This document shows, piece by piece, positions 17,566 to 26,021 of a stretch of DNA of 64,000 nt. The DNA lies in the NCBI GenBank assembly GCA_947305245.1, contig CAMZDG010000011.1:31626-95625 (forward strand), in the 5' to 3' direction. Positions within the stretch are counted from its first letter, which is position 1; each line of letters starts with the position of its first letter. The notes beneath the pieces were generated by a model. The model searched no databases and was not told the origin of the DNA. It saw only the letters and a program-made list of their open reading frames with translations. A program made the translations under genes and the position numbers. Source of the DNA: an uncultured Lachnospiraceae bacterium (GTDB lineage: Bacteria; Bacillota; Clostridia; Lachnospirales; Lachnospiraceae).

Positions 17566-19296
17566 ATGGCACGAATGATACCGGATATGCCAAGAGAATA
17601 TGACCCCAAAAGCCAAGAGGGTCTAATGTTTGAAGAACTGAATTCTTTGTCGGATGAATACTATGTATTTCATTCTTTTTCCATTGTTACCGTAAGCGGT
17701 TCGGTGATCAGGGAAAGCGAAACGGATTTTGTCATTTTTCATCCCAAGAAAGGTATTCTGTGTTTGGAGGCAAAAGCTGGTCAAATTGAGTATTCAGATG
17801 GATATTGGTTATATGGTAGCGGAAAAAAGATGAAAAAAGATGGACCATACAATCAGGCAAGTTCGAACAAGTGGAAGTTAAAGGATTACATGATTGAGCA
17901 TGGATTACAGTACGAATTTGAACACTGTAAATTAATGCATGCTGTTTGGTTCCCGGATGTTCCCCAAAATATCTTATGCCAAAAACAATTGCCATCCGAA
18001 GCAGATTTGCGCATCACATTGACCGCAGATTCGTTTGGAAACATTGAGGCGGAAATCGAGAGAATTTTCAGTCTTGACATTCCGGCAAAGATTGAAACCA
18101 ACTTATCAGAGAAAGATGCTAAGCGCATACTTGAGAGGGTACTTGCGCCTAGCTTTAATCTGATTTCTCTACATGAAGCTGAAATGGAGCGGACTAAGAA
18201 TGTATTTAAGAAGATGTTAAAAGAGCAGGTAGCGTTGCTTAATTATCTTGAAGAACAGAATAATGCAATTATCAACGGATTGGCTGGAACGGGTAAAACG
18301 GTGATGGCCGTGGAAAAGGCAAGGTTACACTCTGAGAAGGGCGAGGAAGTTTTGTTTTTATGTTACAACGCTTTCCTTAAGGCGTACCTTAAGGAAGCAT
18401 ATGGGTATGCGCGGGTACATTATTACACAATAGATGGGCTCGCTTGCATGTTATGTGAAACCAAAACTCCAAATTATAATTTGCTGAAAGAAAAACTTGA
18501 AGAAATGTATTGCGATGGAAGTTTTCCGTATCAGCATGTGATAATAGATGAAGGACAGGACTTTGGTAAAGTGGAAGCTGAAGAAGTGGAACTCATCGAT
18601 TTGCTGAAGACAAATGCCATTGAAAATGAAAATCGCCAAGGAACCTTTTATTTATTCTATGATAAAAACCAAATGGTACAGTCAGACATAATACCGCGGT
18701 ACATAAAAGATGCAGATTGTAAGCTAACCCTTTACAGGAATTGTAGAAATACAGAAAACATAGCGCATACATCGCTCAGATTATTAGGATCGGATAAAAT
18801 GCCCAAACTACATAAGGATGCGGTTCTTGGGGACATCCCCGAGATGGTTTTTTGTATGGGCAAGGAGGAAACAATATCCGCCCTGAATCGCATAATTGAT
18901 AGGTATTTGGACGAGGGTTATACAAATGTTACCGTATTGACGTGCAAGACGGAGAATACCAGTATTATTTCGGATTCCTGTGACGATTCTAAATACCGAT
19001 ATAAACGAGGATATATCAAGTTCACTACTTGTAGGAAGTTTAAGGGCCTTGAGTCTGATGTGATAATCGTTGTAGACATAGATAAAAAAATGTTTGAGAG
19101 TGAACAGGGAGAACAGATCATGTACGTAGGAACGTCTAGAGCTAGATATAAGCTTAGCTGTATTGTAAATATGAATGAAGATGATTGCAAAGAATTAATG
19201 GAGGAGCGAGGAATTAAGTATAACCGAAATATTTATAAGGCCTTTGCAACAAATTTTAATGCTAAGCTTCCGCCAAGGGAAGATAATAATATTTGA
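17566..19296 (+). CDS. NERD nuclease-like domain fused to SF1 (UvrD/Rep-like) helicase
   Basis: 576 residues from ATG 17566, one base after the previous stop; a GTG at 17557 in frame is an alternative. Residues 15-190 are a NERD domain (ESETDFVIFHPKKGILCLEA, with D, E and K of a PD-(D/E)XK site). The helicase follows: Walker A GLAGTGKTVMAV (about 239), NAFLKAYLKEA (Ia), IIDEGQDFG (about 325), YRNCRNTENIA (about 390), TTCRKFKGLESDVIIV (motif V, about 485), and YVGTSRARYKL (motif VI, about 519). NERD-SF1 fusions are widespread in mobile and defence DNA. It is coupled to the DUF1998 helicase, so two motor proteins, one with a nuclease-like head, belong to one system. Confidence 0.92.
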   Translation: MARMIPDMPREYDPKSQEGLMFEELNSLSDEYYVFHSFSIVTVSGSVIRESETDFVIFHPKKGILCLEAKAGQIEYSDGYWLYGSGKKMKKDGPYNQASSNKWKLKDYMIEHGLQYEFEHCKLMHAVWFPDVPQNILCQKQLPSEADLRITLTADSFGNIEAEIERIFSLDIPAKIETNLSEKDAKRILERVLAPSFNLISLHEAEMERTKNVFKKMLKEQVALLNYLEEQNNAIINGLAGTGKTVMAVEKARLHSEKGEEVLFLCYNAFLKAYLKEAYGYARVHYYTIDGLACMLCETKTPNYNLLKEKLEEMYCDGSFPYQHVIIDEGQDFGKVEAEEVELIDLLKTNAIENENRQGTFYLFYDKNQMVQSDIIPRYIKDADCKLTLYRNCRNTENIAHTSLRLLGSDKMPKLHKDAVLGDIPEMVFCMGKEETISALNRIIDRYLDEGYTNVTVLTCKTENTSIISDSCDDSKYRYKRGYIKFTTCRKFKGLESDVIIVVDIDKKMFESEQGEQIMYVGTSRARYKLSCIVNMNEDDCKELMEERGIKYNRNIYKAFATNFNAKLPPREDNNI

Positions 19297-19355
19297 ATGT
19301 TAAATAATTGGCTTTTTGCTAAAGAAGAAACAACCAATAAAGGGGAATGATAAAT

Positions 19356-20600
19356 ATGATAATAGAAAATATGAACGAAGAGCCAGAAGAGATTAGATCA
19401 GCTTGGGATCAGTTTTGCAGAATAGAAAACGAAAGAATTACAAGCGAAAGCAGAATAGCTAAAATGAAGTCTCTTAATAACCCATTTGCAATGAGGTGCG
19501 TAGCTTTATGGTACGCTGATTCGGAATATTACACTGAAGAGAAGATTGAAAAGAACTATTTAAAGTGGATTCTTAAAACAAGAAAATGGATTGAAAAAAG
19601 ATATCAAGTAGATGAGATTAATTCTGAAGCATGTAAAAGGCTCTTATCTTGGACATATGAGGCGGAAGGCTTGATATACTCTGAACACCAGGATGATGAG
19701 AGTCGAAATAAAGCCATTAAGTGTTTAGAAATTGCTGAGGGATTAAAAGCTTCTGCTAAGATACTCGATAATGGAATTAAAGTCGAATATGTAGGTAATT
19801 CTGTATTGAACAGGCTAAAATCTACAAATAGAACATTAGCCTATATTAACAGAATTAGATATGAAACCTTTCTAAAAGAACTTGCTGGAAATACGCTTGT
19901 TGAAGTCAAAGAAAAAGCAGAAAAAAAGGCTCAGGAATTGATTGGAGATGAGTGGAGCAAACTACATGAGACGTCAAAAAAACAAATAGTTACTGCTTTA
20001 TACACACTCAAAGTGATGGAGGAGGCTAATGGGGAGAGTGATTTTGACTATTCTGCTATAGTAAGCCTGTTATCCAGAGCGTTGGAATATGAGGCAAAAA
20101 TCAGATTTTATAAGAACTATTTGAAATATTTAAAAGAAAAATACCAGATAAATGATTATCTGGAATCTAACAATTTATCAAAATTAGGTGAGTATAAAAG
20201 CCGCAAACTAATTGTTGATGTATACGAAGACGAAGAAGGTAAAGCTGTTATCACTGGATATCGCGAATATGATGGAATTGGAGAAAAACAGTTTACTTTA
20301 GGCAGTATAAATTATCCAATAGGTTTTTCGTACAAATCAAATATCAGCCCAATAGACAATACATTCATTGATTATTGTAGGAATGATCTATGGGAAAATG
20401 AAAGCACTGAAGAAGAAATTATCAAATGGATTACATCCATATGTAGAAGTGTTTCGGAATTGACTGAAACGAGAAACCATGCTTCACATGGGGGTTATAA
20501 TCTTCGTAAAAATGAAGCTGTTCAGGCTTTGGAAGATATTATTTTGATTGGGAAAATAATAGTTAATCTGTTAAAACCTTGTAAAAGTGTGCACAGTTAA
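19356..20600 (+). CDS. HEPN-like C-terminal domain protein, putative RNase effector
   Basis: 414 residues from ATG 19356, about 10 bases after AGGGG; ATG 19347 is too close to it. Mostly helical and acidic. The last 90 residues contain ETRNHASHGGY (about 369-379), which satisfies the R-x4-6-H motif of HEPN ribonucleases and the RN-x3-H-GG form seen in abortive-infection HEPN proteins, followed by a hydrophobic helix (ALEDIILIGKIIVNLLK). HEPN proteins cut RNA and commonly serve as cell-suicide effectors. It begins 59 bases after the NERD-SF1 helicase without an obvious terminator, so it may be the fifth gene of the riboswitch operon. The first 280 residues match nothing I recognise. Confidence 0.6.
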   Translation: MIIENMNEEPEEIRSAWDQFCRIENERITSESRIAKMKSLNNPFAMRCVALWYADSEYYTEEKIEKNYLKWILKTRKWIEKRYQVDEINSEACKRLLSWTYEAEGLIYSEHQDDESRNKAIKCLEIAEGLKASAKILDNGIKVEYVGNSVLNRLKSTNRTLAYINRIRYETFLKELAGNTLVEVKEKAEKKAQELIGDEWSKLHETSKKQIVTALYTLKVMEEANGESDFDYSAIVSLLSRALEYEAKIRFYKNYLKYLKEKYQINDYLESNNLSKLGEYKSRKLIVDVYEDEEGKAVITGYREYDGIGEKQFTLGSINYPIGFSYKSNISPIDNTFIDYCRNDLWENESTEEEIIKWITSICRSVSELTETRNHASHGGYNLRKNEAVQALEDIILIGKIIVNLLKPCKSVHS

Positions 20601-20698
20601 GGAAACCCATGCGCCGCGGATTATTTGCGGAGGATATTTCAGACGGAAGGAGATCAAGGAATAGATACGAGAAGGTATCGGATTAGGAGGTGCGAGTG

Positions 20699-20878
20699 AT
20701 GGGACCATTTGGAGATGATAAGTTTATGGACGATGACGATTATTTGCTTTCGAGGACGGAGCCGGAAGAGTATGACAGCATCGAGGAGTATGAGCTAGAA
20801 CACGGAACCTACAACAGCCCCAGGAGAAAAAAGTACGATTATTTTGATGATGAAGACGATGATGGATTTGATGATTAG
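20699..20878 (+). CDS. Small acidic protein, family A copy 1
   Basis: 59 residues from ATG 20699 (TAGGAGG upstream). The core RTEPEEYDSIEEYELEHG is nearly identical to the protein at 28516 and related to VFPEEYSGMDEWRSEHG at 27702. The tail is a run of D/E/Y (FDDEDDDGFDD). Very low pI, no membrane segment. The name and role of the family are unknown to me. Nucleotide identity with 28516 over the first 100 bases is high, so the duplication is fairly recent. Confidence 0.75.
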   Translation: MGPFGDDKFMDDDDYLLSRTEPEEYDSIEEYELEHGTYNSPRRKKYDYFDDEDDDGFDD

Positions 20879-20953
20879 GGCTTAATCAGATTAAGATAAA
20901 TACTGAAAGAGTGACGATTCTATTAGATGTGATATCTGCAAGGAGATGCGCCT

Positions 20954-21862
20954 ATGAAATACAAGGATGTTGTGAGAAAGGCTCAAAATGCCAGGAAAAA
21001 AGCATACGGGAACAGAGATGTGAAATTCTTTCCATGCCAAACATGGCTTGATGGTGACCAAATTAATCTGTGGACATACTGGCAGGGCTATCAGTTAAAT
21101 GATATCGATGAAAAAGGTGTTGACATCCTTTTGGTAGGGCAAGACTGGGGGAATCCGACGACGGAAAAGAATGTTGATATGATGAAGCGCATCCGAAAGA
21201 TCCAGGCAGGGGATGACTCGATACGATATGATGAGAATGCCAGCCCAACAGATAAGAACATGGCAAAAATGTTCAAATCCTTTGGGGATGACATTGATAT
21301 TTCGAAGAATGATCCAGGCTTACGGTTGTTTTTTACAAACTATTCCTTGGGATACAGAACTGGTTCTGAGACAGGAGGAATGACAAAAGAATTGATGAAA
21401 ATGGACAAGCCATTCTTCGATGATCTTGTTTTGACGATAAATCCTAAGATCATTATTTGCCTTGGACAACTAACGTTTGAGATGGTATCAGGGCAGACAG
21501 TGATAGGATTTTGCAAGCAATTAATGGAAGGTAAGCCACTGGAAGCATGCTTTCCGCTAATGCAGGATATCAAGGTCTACGGCGTAGCACACTGTGGTTC
21601 TAGAGGACGACAAAATGTAGGCGGCATCGAGAATATGCAGAAGGCATGGGATTATATTGCAAAGGATTGCCATAAACTGCTTCATTCACCAACAGGTTTC
21701 AATAAAGCGGTTGGAAAACCATTTGCGATAAAGAAGCCTGATGGCACGGTGGTTTCGTTTGAAAACGGGGAGGATGGGCAGGTGCTTATAACGCGCAGTA
21801 ATAGGCCTAACGAGACTATGATAATGTCAGCGGACATGATTTGCAGATGCCTGGGGATTTAA
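20954..21862 (+). CDS. Uracil-DNA-glycosylase-superfamily-like protein
   Basis: 302 residues, start supported by CAAGGAGATG. Three marks fit the UDG fold: LLVGQDWGNP (about 58-67) in the place of the catalytic GQDPY/GEAPG loop; PKIIICLGQLTFEM (about 162-175), the usual strand-helix; and AHCGSRGRQNVGG (about 212-224) in the place of the H-P-S leucine loop. Family enzymes cut damaged or deaminated bases from DNA; UDG-like proteins also occur in phage defence, where modified phage bases are removed. The Asp in GQD is kept but the following residues are unusual, so activity is uncertain. The C-terminal 70 residues are an extra small domain. The next gene starts 38 bases on. Confidence 0.6.
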   Translation: MKYKDVVRKAQNARKKAYGNRDVKFFPCQTWLDGDQINLWTYWQGYQLNDIDEKGVDILLVGQDWGNPTTEKNVDMMKRIRKIQAGDDSIRYDENASPTDKNMAKMFKSFGDDIDISKNDPGLRLFFTNYSLGYRTGSETGGMTKELMKMDKPFFDDLVLTINPKIIICLGQLTFEMVSGQTVIGFCKQLMEGKPLEACFPLMQDIKVYGVAHCGSRGRQNVGGIENMQKAWDYIAKDCHKLLHSPTGFNKAVGKPFAIKKPDGTVVSFENGEDGQVLITRSNRPNETMIMSADMICRCLGI

Positions 21863-21900
21863 GTACTGAAACGGACATTGATTACGGAAGGTAAAAACAA

Positions 21901-23031
21901 ATGGGACTGATTGACGAGGCCGTAGAGTTCATAGAAAGGCTGTTTGAAGGCAACTCGGATGGTCATGGCGCGGATCATGCCATGCGGGTGTATCATAATG
22001 CGATGATCATAGCGCAGACGGAGCACTGCAATAAGCAGATTGTGGCGCTAGGCGCATTGCTGCACGATGTGGATGATCATAAGATATTTCATACAGAGGG
22101 AAATGTCAATGCAAGGGGATTCCTGAAAGAACATGGCGTCTCGGAGGATGAGATCGAGCGGATTGTGACGATTATCAATGCCGTGTCATTCAGCAAAAAC
22201 AAAGATAAGAAGCCAGAGACTATTGAAGGCATGATCGTTCAGGATGCAGACCGGCTTGACGCTATGGGAGCGGTTGGAATTGCAAGGACATTTGCCTATG
22301 GCGGAAAACATGGAAGGGACATGGATTCTTCTATTCAGCACTTCCATGAAAAATTGCTTTTGCTTAAGGATCTGATGAATACCGAGAAGGCGAAGGAACT
22401 TGCGAAAAAGCGGCATGAGTATCTGCTGGGCTTCCTTGACGAATGGAAAACGGAGACAAGTGATCCCGTGCAGGAGGATAAGTGCTTTATTCCAAGCATT
22501 AACCTCGATGCGGCGATCGTGAAGCTGCAGGAGAGAAAGAAGGACATGGCAGCGTATTCCGACATTATGAAAGCAGCGGGGCATCCTGAACGGCCAGAGT
22601 TTCAGAAGAAATACGATGCATTCTACCGTGTCAGACGAGATGAAGCATGGAGAAAAGAGTATTTTCGTTTGATGGCTACATTCGGAAAGCGCGGGAATGC
22701 TTCATTTGGCGAGATCCTGCTCAGATTACATCAGGCTACGGGACAGATAGAAGCATCCTTTGCTAGTAAGATGTTAGCAACCATGGATCCTGACATGCCG
22801 ATCTGGGACAGTAAGGTACTGGCGGCTCTGCAACTTCGTCTTGCGGGAAGTAGTCCGAACATTCGGCTTTCCAATGCCGTGGTGTTGTATGAGCGCCTCT
22901 GTAAATGGTACCAGGATTTTATGAAGACGGATGCGGCGATTGAGATGCTTCAAAGATTTGACAAAGAATTTCCAGAGTTTCAGATTATGAGCCAGACCAA
23001 GAAGATTGATTTCATTTTGTGGGCAAGTTGA
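21901..23031 (+). CDS. HD-domain phosphohydrolase with extra C-terminal domain
   Basis: 376 residues, start with GGAAGG upstream. Residues 15-190 are an HD hydrolase of the YedJ type: HGADHAMRV (first H), LLHDVDDHK (HD pair near 54), and QDADRLDAMGAVGIAR (last D near 115). Such enzymes cleave phosphate mono- or diesters with a metal pair. Residues 200-376 are a separate helical domain, with FASKMLATMDPDMPIWDSKV near its centre, that resembles no enzyme I can name; the pattern recalls helix-hairpin-helix glycosylase-like proteins. It lies right after the UDG-like gene, suggesting a paired nucleic-acid or nucleotide function. Confidence 0.8.
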   Translation: MGLIDEAVEFIERLFEGNSDGHGADHAMRVYHNAMIIAQTEHCNKQIVALGALLHDVDDHKIFHTEGNVNARGFLKEHGVSEDEIERIVTIINAVSFSKNKDKKPETIEGMIVQDADRLDAMGAVGIARTFAYGGKHGRDMDSSIQHFHEKLLLLKDLMNTEKAKELAKKRHEYLLGFLDEWKTETSDPVQEDKCFIPSINLDAAIVKLQERKKDMAAYSDIMKAAGHPERPEFQKKYDAFYRVRRDEAWRKEYFRLMATFGKRGNASFGEILLRLHQATGQIEASFASKMLATMDPDMPIWDSKVLAALQLRLAGSSPNIRLSNAVVLYERLCKWYQDFMKTDAAIEMLQRFDKEFPEFQIMSQTKKIDFILWAS

Positions 23032-23215
23032 ATTATCTAAGTCCGTCCTTCCACACCGGCACACTGTACGATAAAACCGACATGCTTTGTGAGACTATGT
23101 AATTGTTAGGATGAAGTTCAGAAGTTCTGAAGTATACGGGGGCAGACCCCTGTGTTTAGATGTTGAGGCAATTAGGACACCGGATATTAGAAGCGCATTT
23201 TTAGGGAGGTATACC

Positions 23216-23818
23216 ATGGCGATTATTCAACCGAAAATTGTCGTCCCAGATGATATTTTTGAGAAATATATAAGCGGTGAAACAGAAATCAAAGGCTTGG
23301 CGATAGATGCTAATAATAAGCGAGTTGAAAAGCATTTGGATTTGGTAATCGATTCTTATGTCGACTCACAGGAAGAAGATAATCAAGTAGCAAACAGCGA
23401 TACTGCTGGAATCGCGCTTTTAGTGGGTTTGTGTGCGACAGCAATTGTAGGAGTTGTGCTTGGGGGCGCTTGGATATATAAGAAACTCAGTAATCGTAAG
23501 CTTAATGAATTCAAAAAGCGTTTAAAAGAATATGTTGAAGCCGTGAATGGACAGTGCTTAACGACGGAGCATATAAACGCTCTATTGAAAGCATTGGACG
23601 CAATAAAGGGGAAAAAACAAGAGAAAATAAAAATAGAGTTTTCTGGTAGCGAAATTATAGACCTGGTTGAGTGCCTTTGCAATCACACGAGAAACCTTGC
23701 AGAAGCAAATGACATTGAATATAGAGAGGAGTATTCCGAAGAAGAACAGAACGATGTATTGTTGAAACTTAGAAAAAATCTAGAGCGCCAAAGAGATATC
23801 TTAACGAAGGCCGCATAG
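23216..23818 (+). CDS. Single-pass membrane protein, unknown
   Basis: 200 residues from ATG 23216 (TTAGGGAGGT upstream); the open frame extends to 23111 but without a ribosome site. Residues 65-88 (AGIALLVGLCATAIVGVVLG) are a clear transmembrane helix between an acidic N-terminal domain and a basic, coiled-coil-like C-terminal domain. No known motif. The separate promoter and partners are not visible. Possibly a small effector or sensor of the island; unproven. Confidence 0.65.
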   Translation: MAIIQPKIVVPDDIFEKYISGETEIKGLAIDANNKRVEKHLDLVIDSYVDSQEEDNQVANSDTAGIALLVGLCATAIVGVVLGGAWIYKKLSNRKLNEFKKRLKEYVEAVNGQCLTTEHINALLKALDAIKGKKQEKIKIEFSGSEIIDLVECLCNHTRNLAEANDIEYREEYSEEEQNDVLLKLRKNLERQRDILTKAA

Positions 23819-23916
23819 GTTGGTTAAGTGTGATTGCGAATACTTGGCGTAGCATAAGCTTGATAGTGACAGCGGAAATGTTTTTGCAAAATAACACCGT
23901 GAAGGGAGAGAATCAT

Positions 23917-23988
23917 ATGGTGATTAGTAAGCTTCGTGATGAATTTGTGAAGAGGTTTTTAAATATGGATTACTATGGGGCATACTGA
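23917..23988 (+). CDS. Possible 23-residue peptide
   Basis: ATG 23917 follows GAAGGGAGAG at good spacing and encodes a basic, amphipathic peptide (MVISKLRDEFVKRFLNMDYY) before a stop. It is the only coding signal between 23819 and 24098. The rest of that stretch holds nothing I can support. Confidence 0.3.
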   Translation: MVISKLRDEFVKRFLNMDYYGAY

Positions 23989-24098
23989 ATTTGAGCGAAA
24001 AAATCTGTGATATAGGGATATATTTATGGGCACAGGATGTAGGATGATTTGGCCGCAATGTGGGTCCATACGGGAAGAAGCAAAGGAGGACGAATAAC

Positions 24099-24602
24099 AT
24101 GGGGAAGAGTTTGGTTGCATATTTTAGTGCTAGTGGTGTAACTGAGAAGGTCGCAAAGAATCTGTCGAGTGCGATTGGTGCAGACCTGTTTGAGATTAAG
24201 CCTGAGCAAGTTTATACAATGGCGGATCTTAATTGGATGGACAAGAAGAGTAGAAGCAGCGTAGAGATGAACGATAGAAGTTCCCGCCCTGCGATTGCGT
24301 CGAAGGTTGCAGATATGACGCAGTACGATACTGTGTTCGTTGGATTCCCTGTATGGTGGTACCGTGAACCGTCCATCATTGATACATTCATGGAAGCGTA
24401 TGATTTTTCGGGGAAGAAGGTTATTCCTTTCTGCACCTCTGGTGGAAGTGGACTGGGTGATACAGCAAAGAACTTGCAGCAGTTGGCTCCTGGGGCAAAG
24501 GTCGTTGATGGAAAGAAGTTTTCGCCCAGAGCATCGGAGAAGGAATTAAAGGAGTGGGCGGATCAGTTGCTGGCATGTGTATATGAAAAACAGAAAGGAT
24601 AG
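24099..24602 (+). CDS. Flavodoxin
   Basis: 167 residues from ATG 24099 (AAAGGAGG upstream). The FMN phosphate loop is VAYFSASGVTEKVA (residues 5-18), followed by GFPVWWYREPSIID (about 80-93) and FCTSGGSGLGDT (about 115-126), the three FMN contacts of the flavodoxin_4 type. Such proteins carry electrons or act as NAD(P)H quinone-type reductases in the cytoplasm. It stands alone and ends at its own terminator, in a region otherwise full of defence-like genes. Confidence 0.93.
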   Translation: MGKSLVAYFSASGVTEKVAKNLSSAIGADLFEIKPEQVYTMADLNWMDKKSRSSVEMNDRSSRPAIASKVADMTQYDTVFVGFPVWWYREPSIIDTFMEAYDFSGKKVIPFCTSGGSGLGDTAKNLQQLAPGAKVVDGKKFSPRASEKELKEWADQLLACVYEKQKG

Positions 24603-24630
24603 AAATTTGCGAATATGAAGTGAACCTAAA

Positions 24631-24661
24631 GAGAAGGGAACAAGAATGATCCCTTCTCTTT
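24631..24661 (+). terminator. Terminator after flavodoxin
   Basis: GAGAAGGGA (24631-24639) pairs with TCCCTTCTC (24650-24658), then a T-rich tail. Confidence 0.75.
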
Positions 24662-24761
24662 ATTTTCATAGCAGGAAAGCTCTTGGAAACTAGGCTATTA
24701 TATTCGCTATATTTTACAAAATTTATGTTGTTTTGTTGTTGCGAATACAAATGCAATAGTG

Positions 24762-24767
24762 TACAAT
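24762..24767 (+). promoter_or_regulatory. Probable -10 of the HNH/methyltransferase operon
   Basis: TACAAT at 24762-24767 with TGT before it and TTGCGA 17 bases upstream (24739-24744). A moderate sigma-A match. Confidence 0.45.
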
Positions 24768-24873
24768 AAATAATGGGTTACGCAATAATAATTTAGCAGT
24801 TATATTATTGCATATTTTCATGGCCATGCAGGAAACTCGAGGGGTAAGTATTGCTAAATGGGAAGGGGGGAAG

Positions 24874-25005
24874 GTGTCATCGTACGTCGTATTTTTGATG
24901 GAAAATATTCTTAAATCAGTTTTGGATGAACCACAAGTCTATGCGGCTGTAATAACAGCTATCTTTGGAATTCTTTTTCTAATAGAACCCAAGAGGAGTA
25001 AATGA
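24874..25005 (+). CDS. Small single-pass membrane protein
   Basis: 43 residues from GTG 24874, with AAGGGGGGAAG directly upstream; an ATG at 24808 in frame would give 65 residues. The second half is a transmembrane helix (VYAAVITAIFGILFLI) followed by a basic tail EPKRSK, so the C-terminus is probably inside. The stop overlaps the start of the HNH gene (ATGA), a sign of translational coupling. It may anchor or regulate the HNH product. Unknown family. Confidence 0.45.
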   Translation: MSSYVVFLMENILKSVLDEPQVYAAVITAIFGILFLIEPKRSK

Positions 25006-26021
25006 GGAGAAAAGTAATGGCAGCTGGATTCGATTTGCCTAGTGGACTGTATGTTGACAGGTCACTTTCGGATGACGAAATGTGGTCAGCTTTTGCGTAC
25101 CTGTTTTCTACGAAGTCAGTGAATGATACTAGTTACAAATTTGGATTTTTAAAAGCTATTTTAGACAATCTCTATAATGTGGATGATGATCTTACTTTGA
25201 CCTTCAATCAACTCTTTTCAAAGTTTGCTGAAATCTACTGGAACCTTGTTTTGAAACATCATCTTTTGCAGAAAAATCCAGGGAAAACCAATCGAAGATC
25301 TAAGCTTGAAACGGTGCTTTATGCGGCGAAGGAGCGATATCAGATCGAGGATTCCATTCCTTTCGAAAGCATCAGCCCGGAAATGAAAATCTATGTTTGC
25401 CATAACGTAAAACAGAATTGCAAACAGAATGTCGTTGGCGCATTATATGCGGATTTGCAGAAATACTTTTATTCTTTTGATAAGGCGGGAGAGTGGATCA
25501 AGATCAATCCGCAGATGTATGAATTCGTATGTAAACATAAGGTCGCGATTGAAAAGATCAACTATTATGAATGGGCCAAGTTCTTGGAAAAGGTGAACGA
25601 GGACAGGGTGTTGGATCACCTGCTTAGTAAGCTTGATGAAACCACGTTGCATACGAGAAGCAGCCTTGCTTATTATAGAGATATCTTATTCAACGAGTTC
25701 GAGAATAAATGTTTCTATTGCGGGAAGCCTGTGTTCCGCGGAAGCGTGGACGTGGATCACTTTATTCCGTGGTCCTTCATCAAGGACGATAATCTGTGGA
25801 ACTTCGTATTGTCTTGCCCTGATTGTAATAGCCGAAAAAGTGATAAGCTTGCTGATGAGATCTTCTTGGACAGGCTTGAAGAGAGAAATAACGTGCTGAT
25901 AGAATGCCGTAAGATCGATCCGATGAAGCAGTTGAACAAGGTTCGCAGGATTTATGACTGGGCAAAGAAAAACGGCTACAATGAAATTTGGACACCAGAA
26001 AAGAGGCTAATTCATGGATAA
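25002..26021 (+). CDS. HNH endonuclease
   Basis: 339 residues from ATG 25002; ATG 25017, with GAGGAG before it, is equally good. The first 220 residues are helical and unassigned. The HNH finger is near residues 236-280: CFYCGKPVFRG, then DVDHFIPWSFIKDDNLWNFV and CPDCNSRKSDKL. The D-H pair, the N of LWN and the four cysteines are the active and zinc sites. HNH enzymes nick or cut DNA. It overlaps the next gene, a methyltransferase, by eight bases, so nuclease and methyltransferase are made together. This could be a restriction-like pair, although the methyltransferase is not of the DNA type by its motifs. Confidence 0.9.
   Translation: MRRKVMAAGFDLPSGLYVDRSLSDDEMWSAFAYLFSTKSVNDTSYKFGFLKAILDNLYNVDDDLTLTFNQLFSKFAEIYWNLVLKHHLLQKNPGKTNRRSKLETVLYAAKERYQIEDSIPFESISPEMKIYVCHNVKQNCKQNVVGALYADLQKYFYSFDKAGEWIKINPQMYEFVCKHKVAIEKINYYEWAKFLEKVNEDRVLDHLLSKLDETTLHTRSSLAYYRDILFNEFENKCFYCGKPVFRGSVDVDHFIPWSFIKDDNLWNFVLSCPDCNSRKSDKLADEIFLDRLEERNNVLIECRKIDPMKQLNKVRRIYDWAKKNGYNEIWTPEKRLIHG

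Noticed and set aside
9175..19296. DISARM or BREX assignment for the helicase operon
   Set aside because: No DNA methyltransferase, DrmB/DrmC, PglZ or BrxC-like protein is present; a Druantia-like layout fits better.
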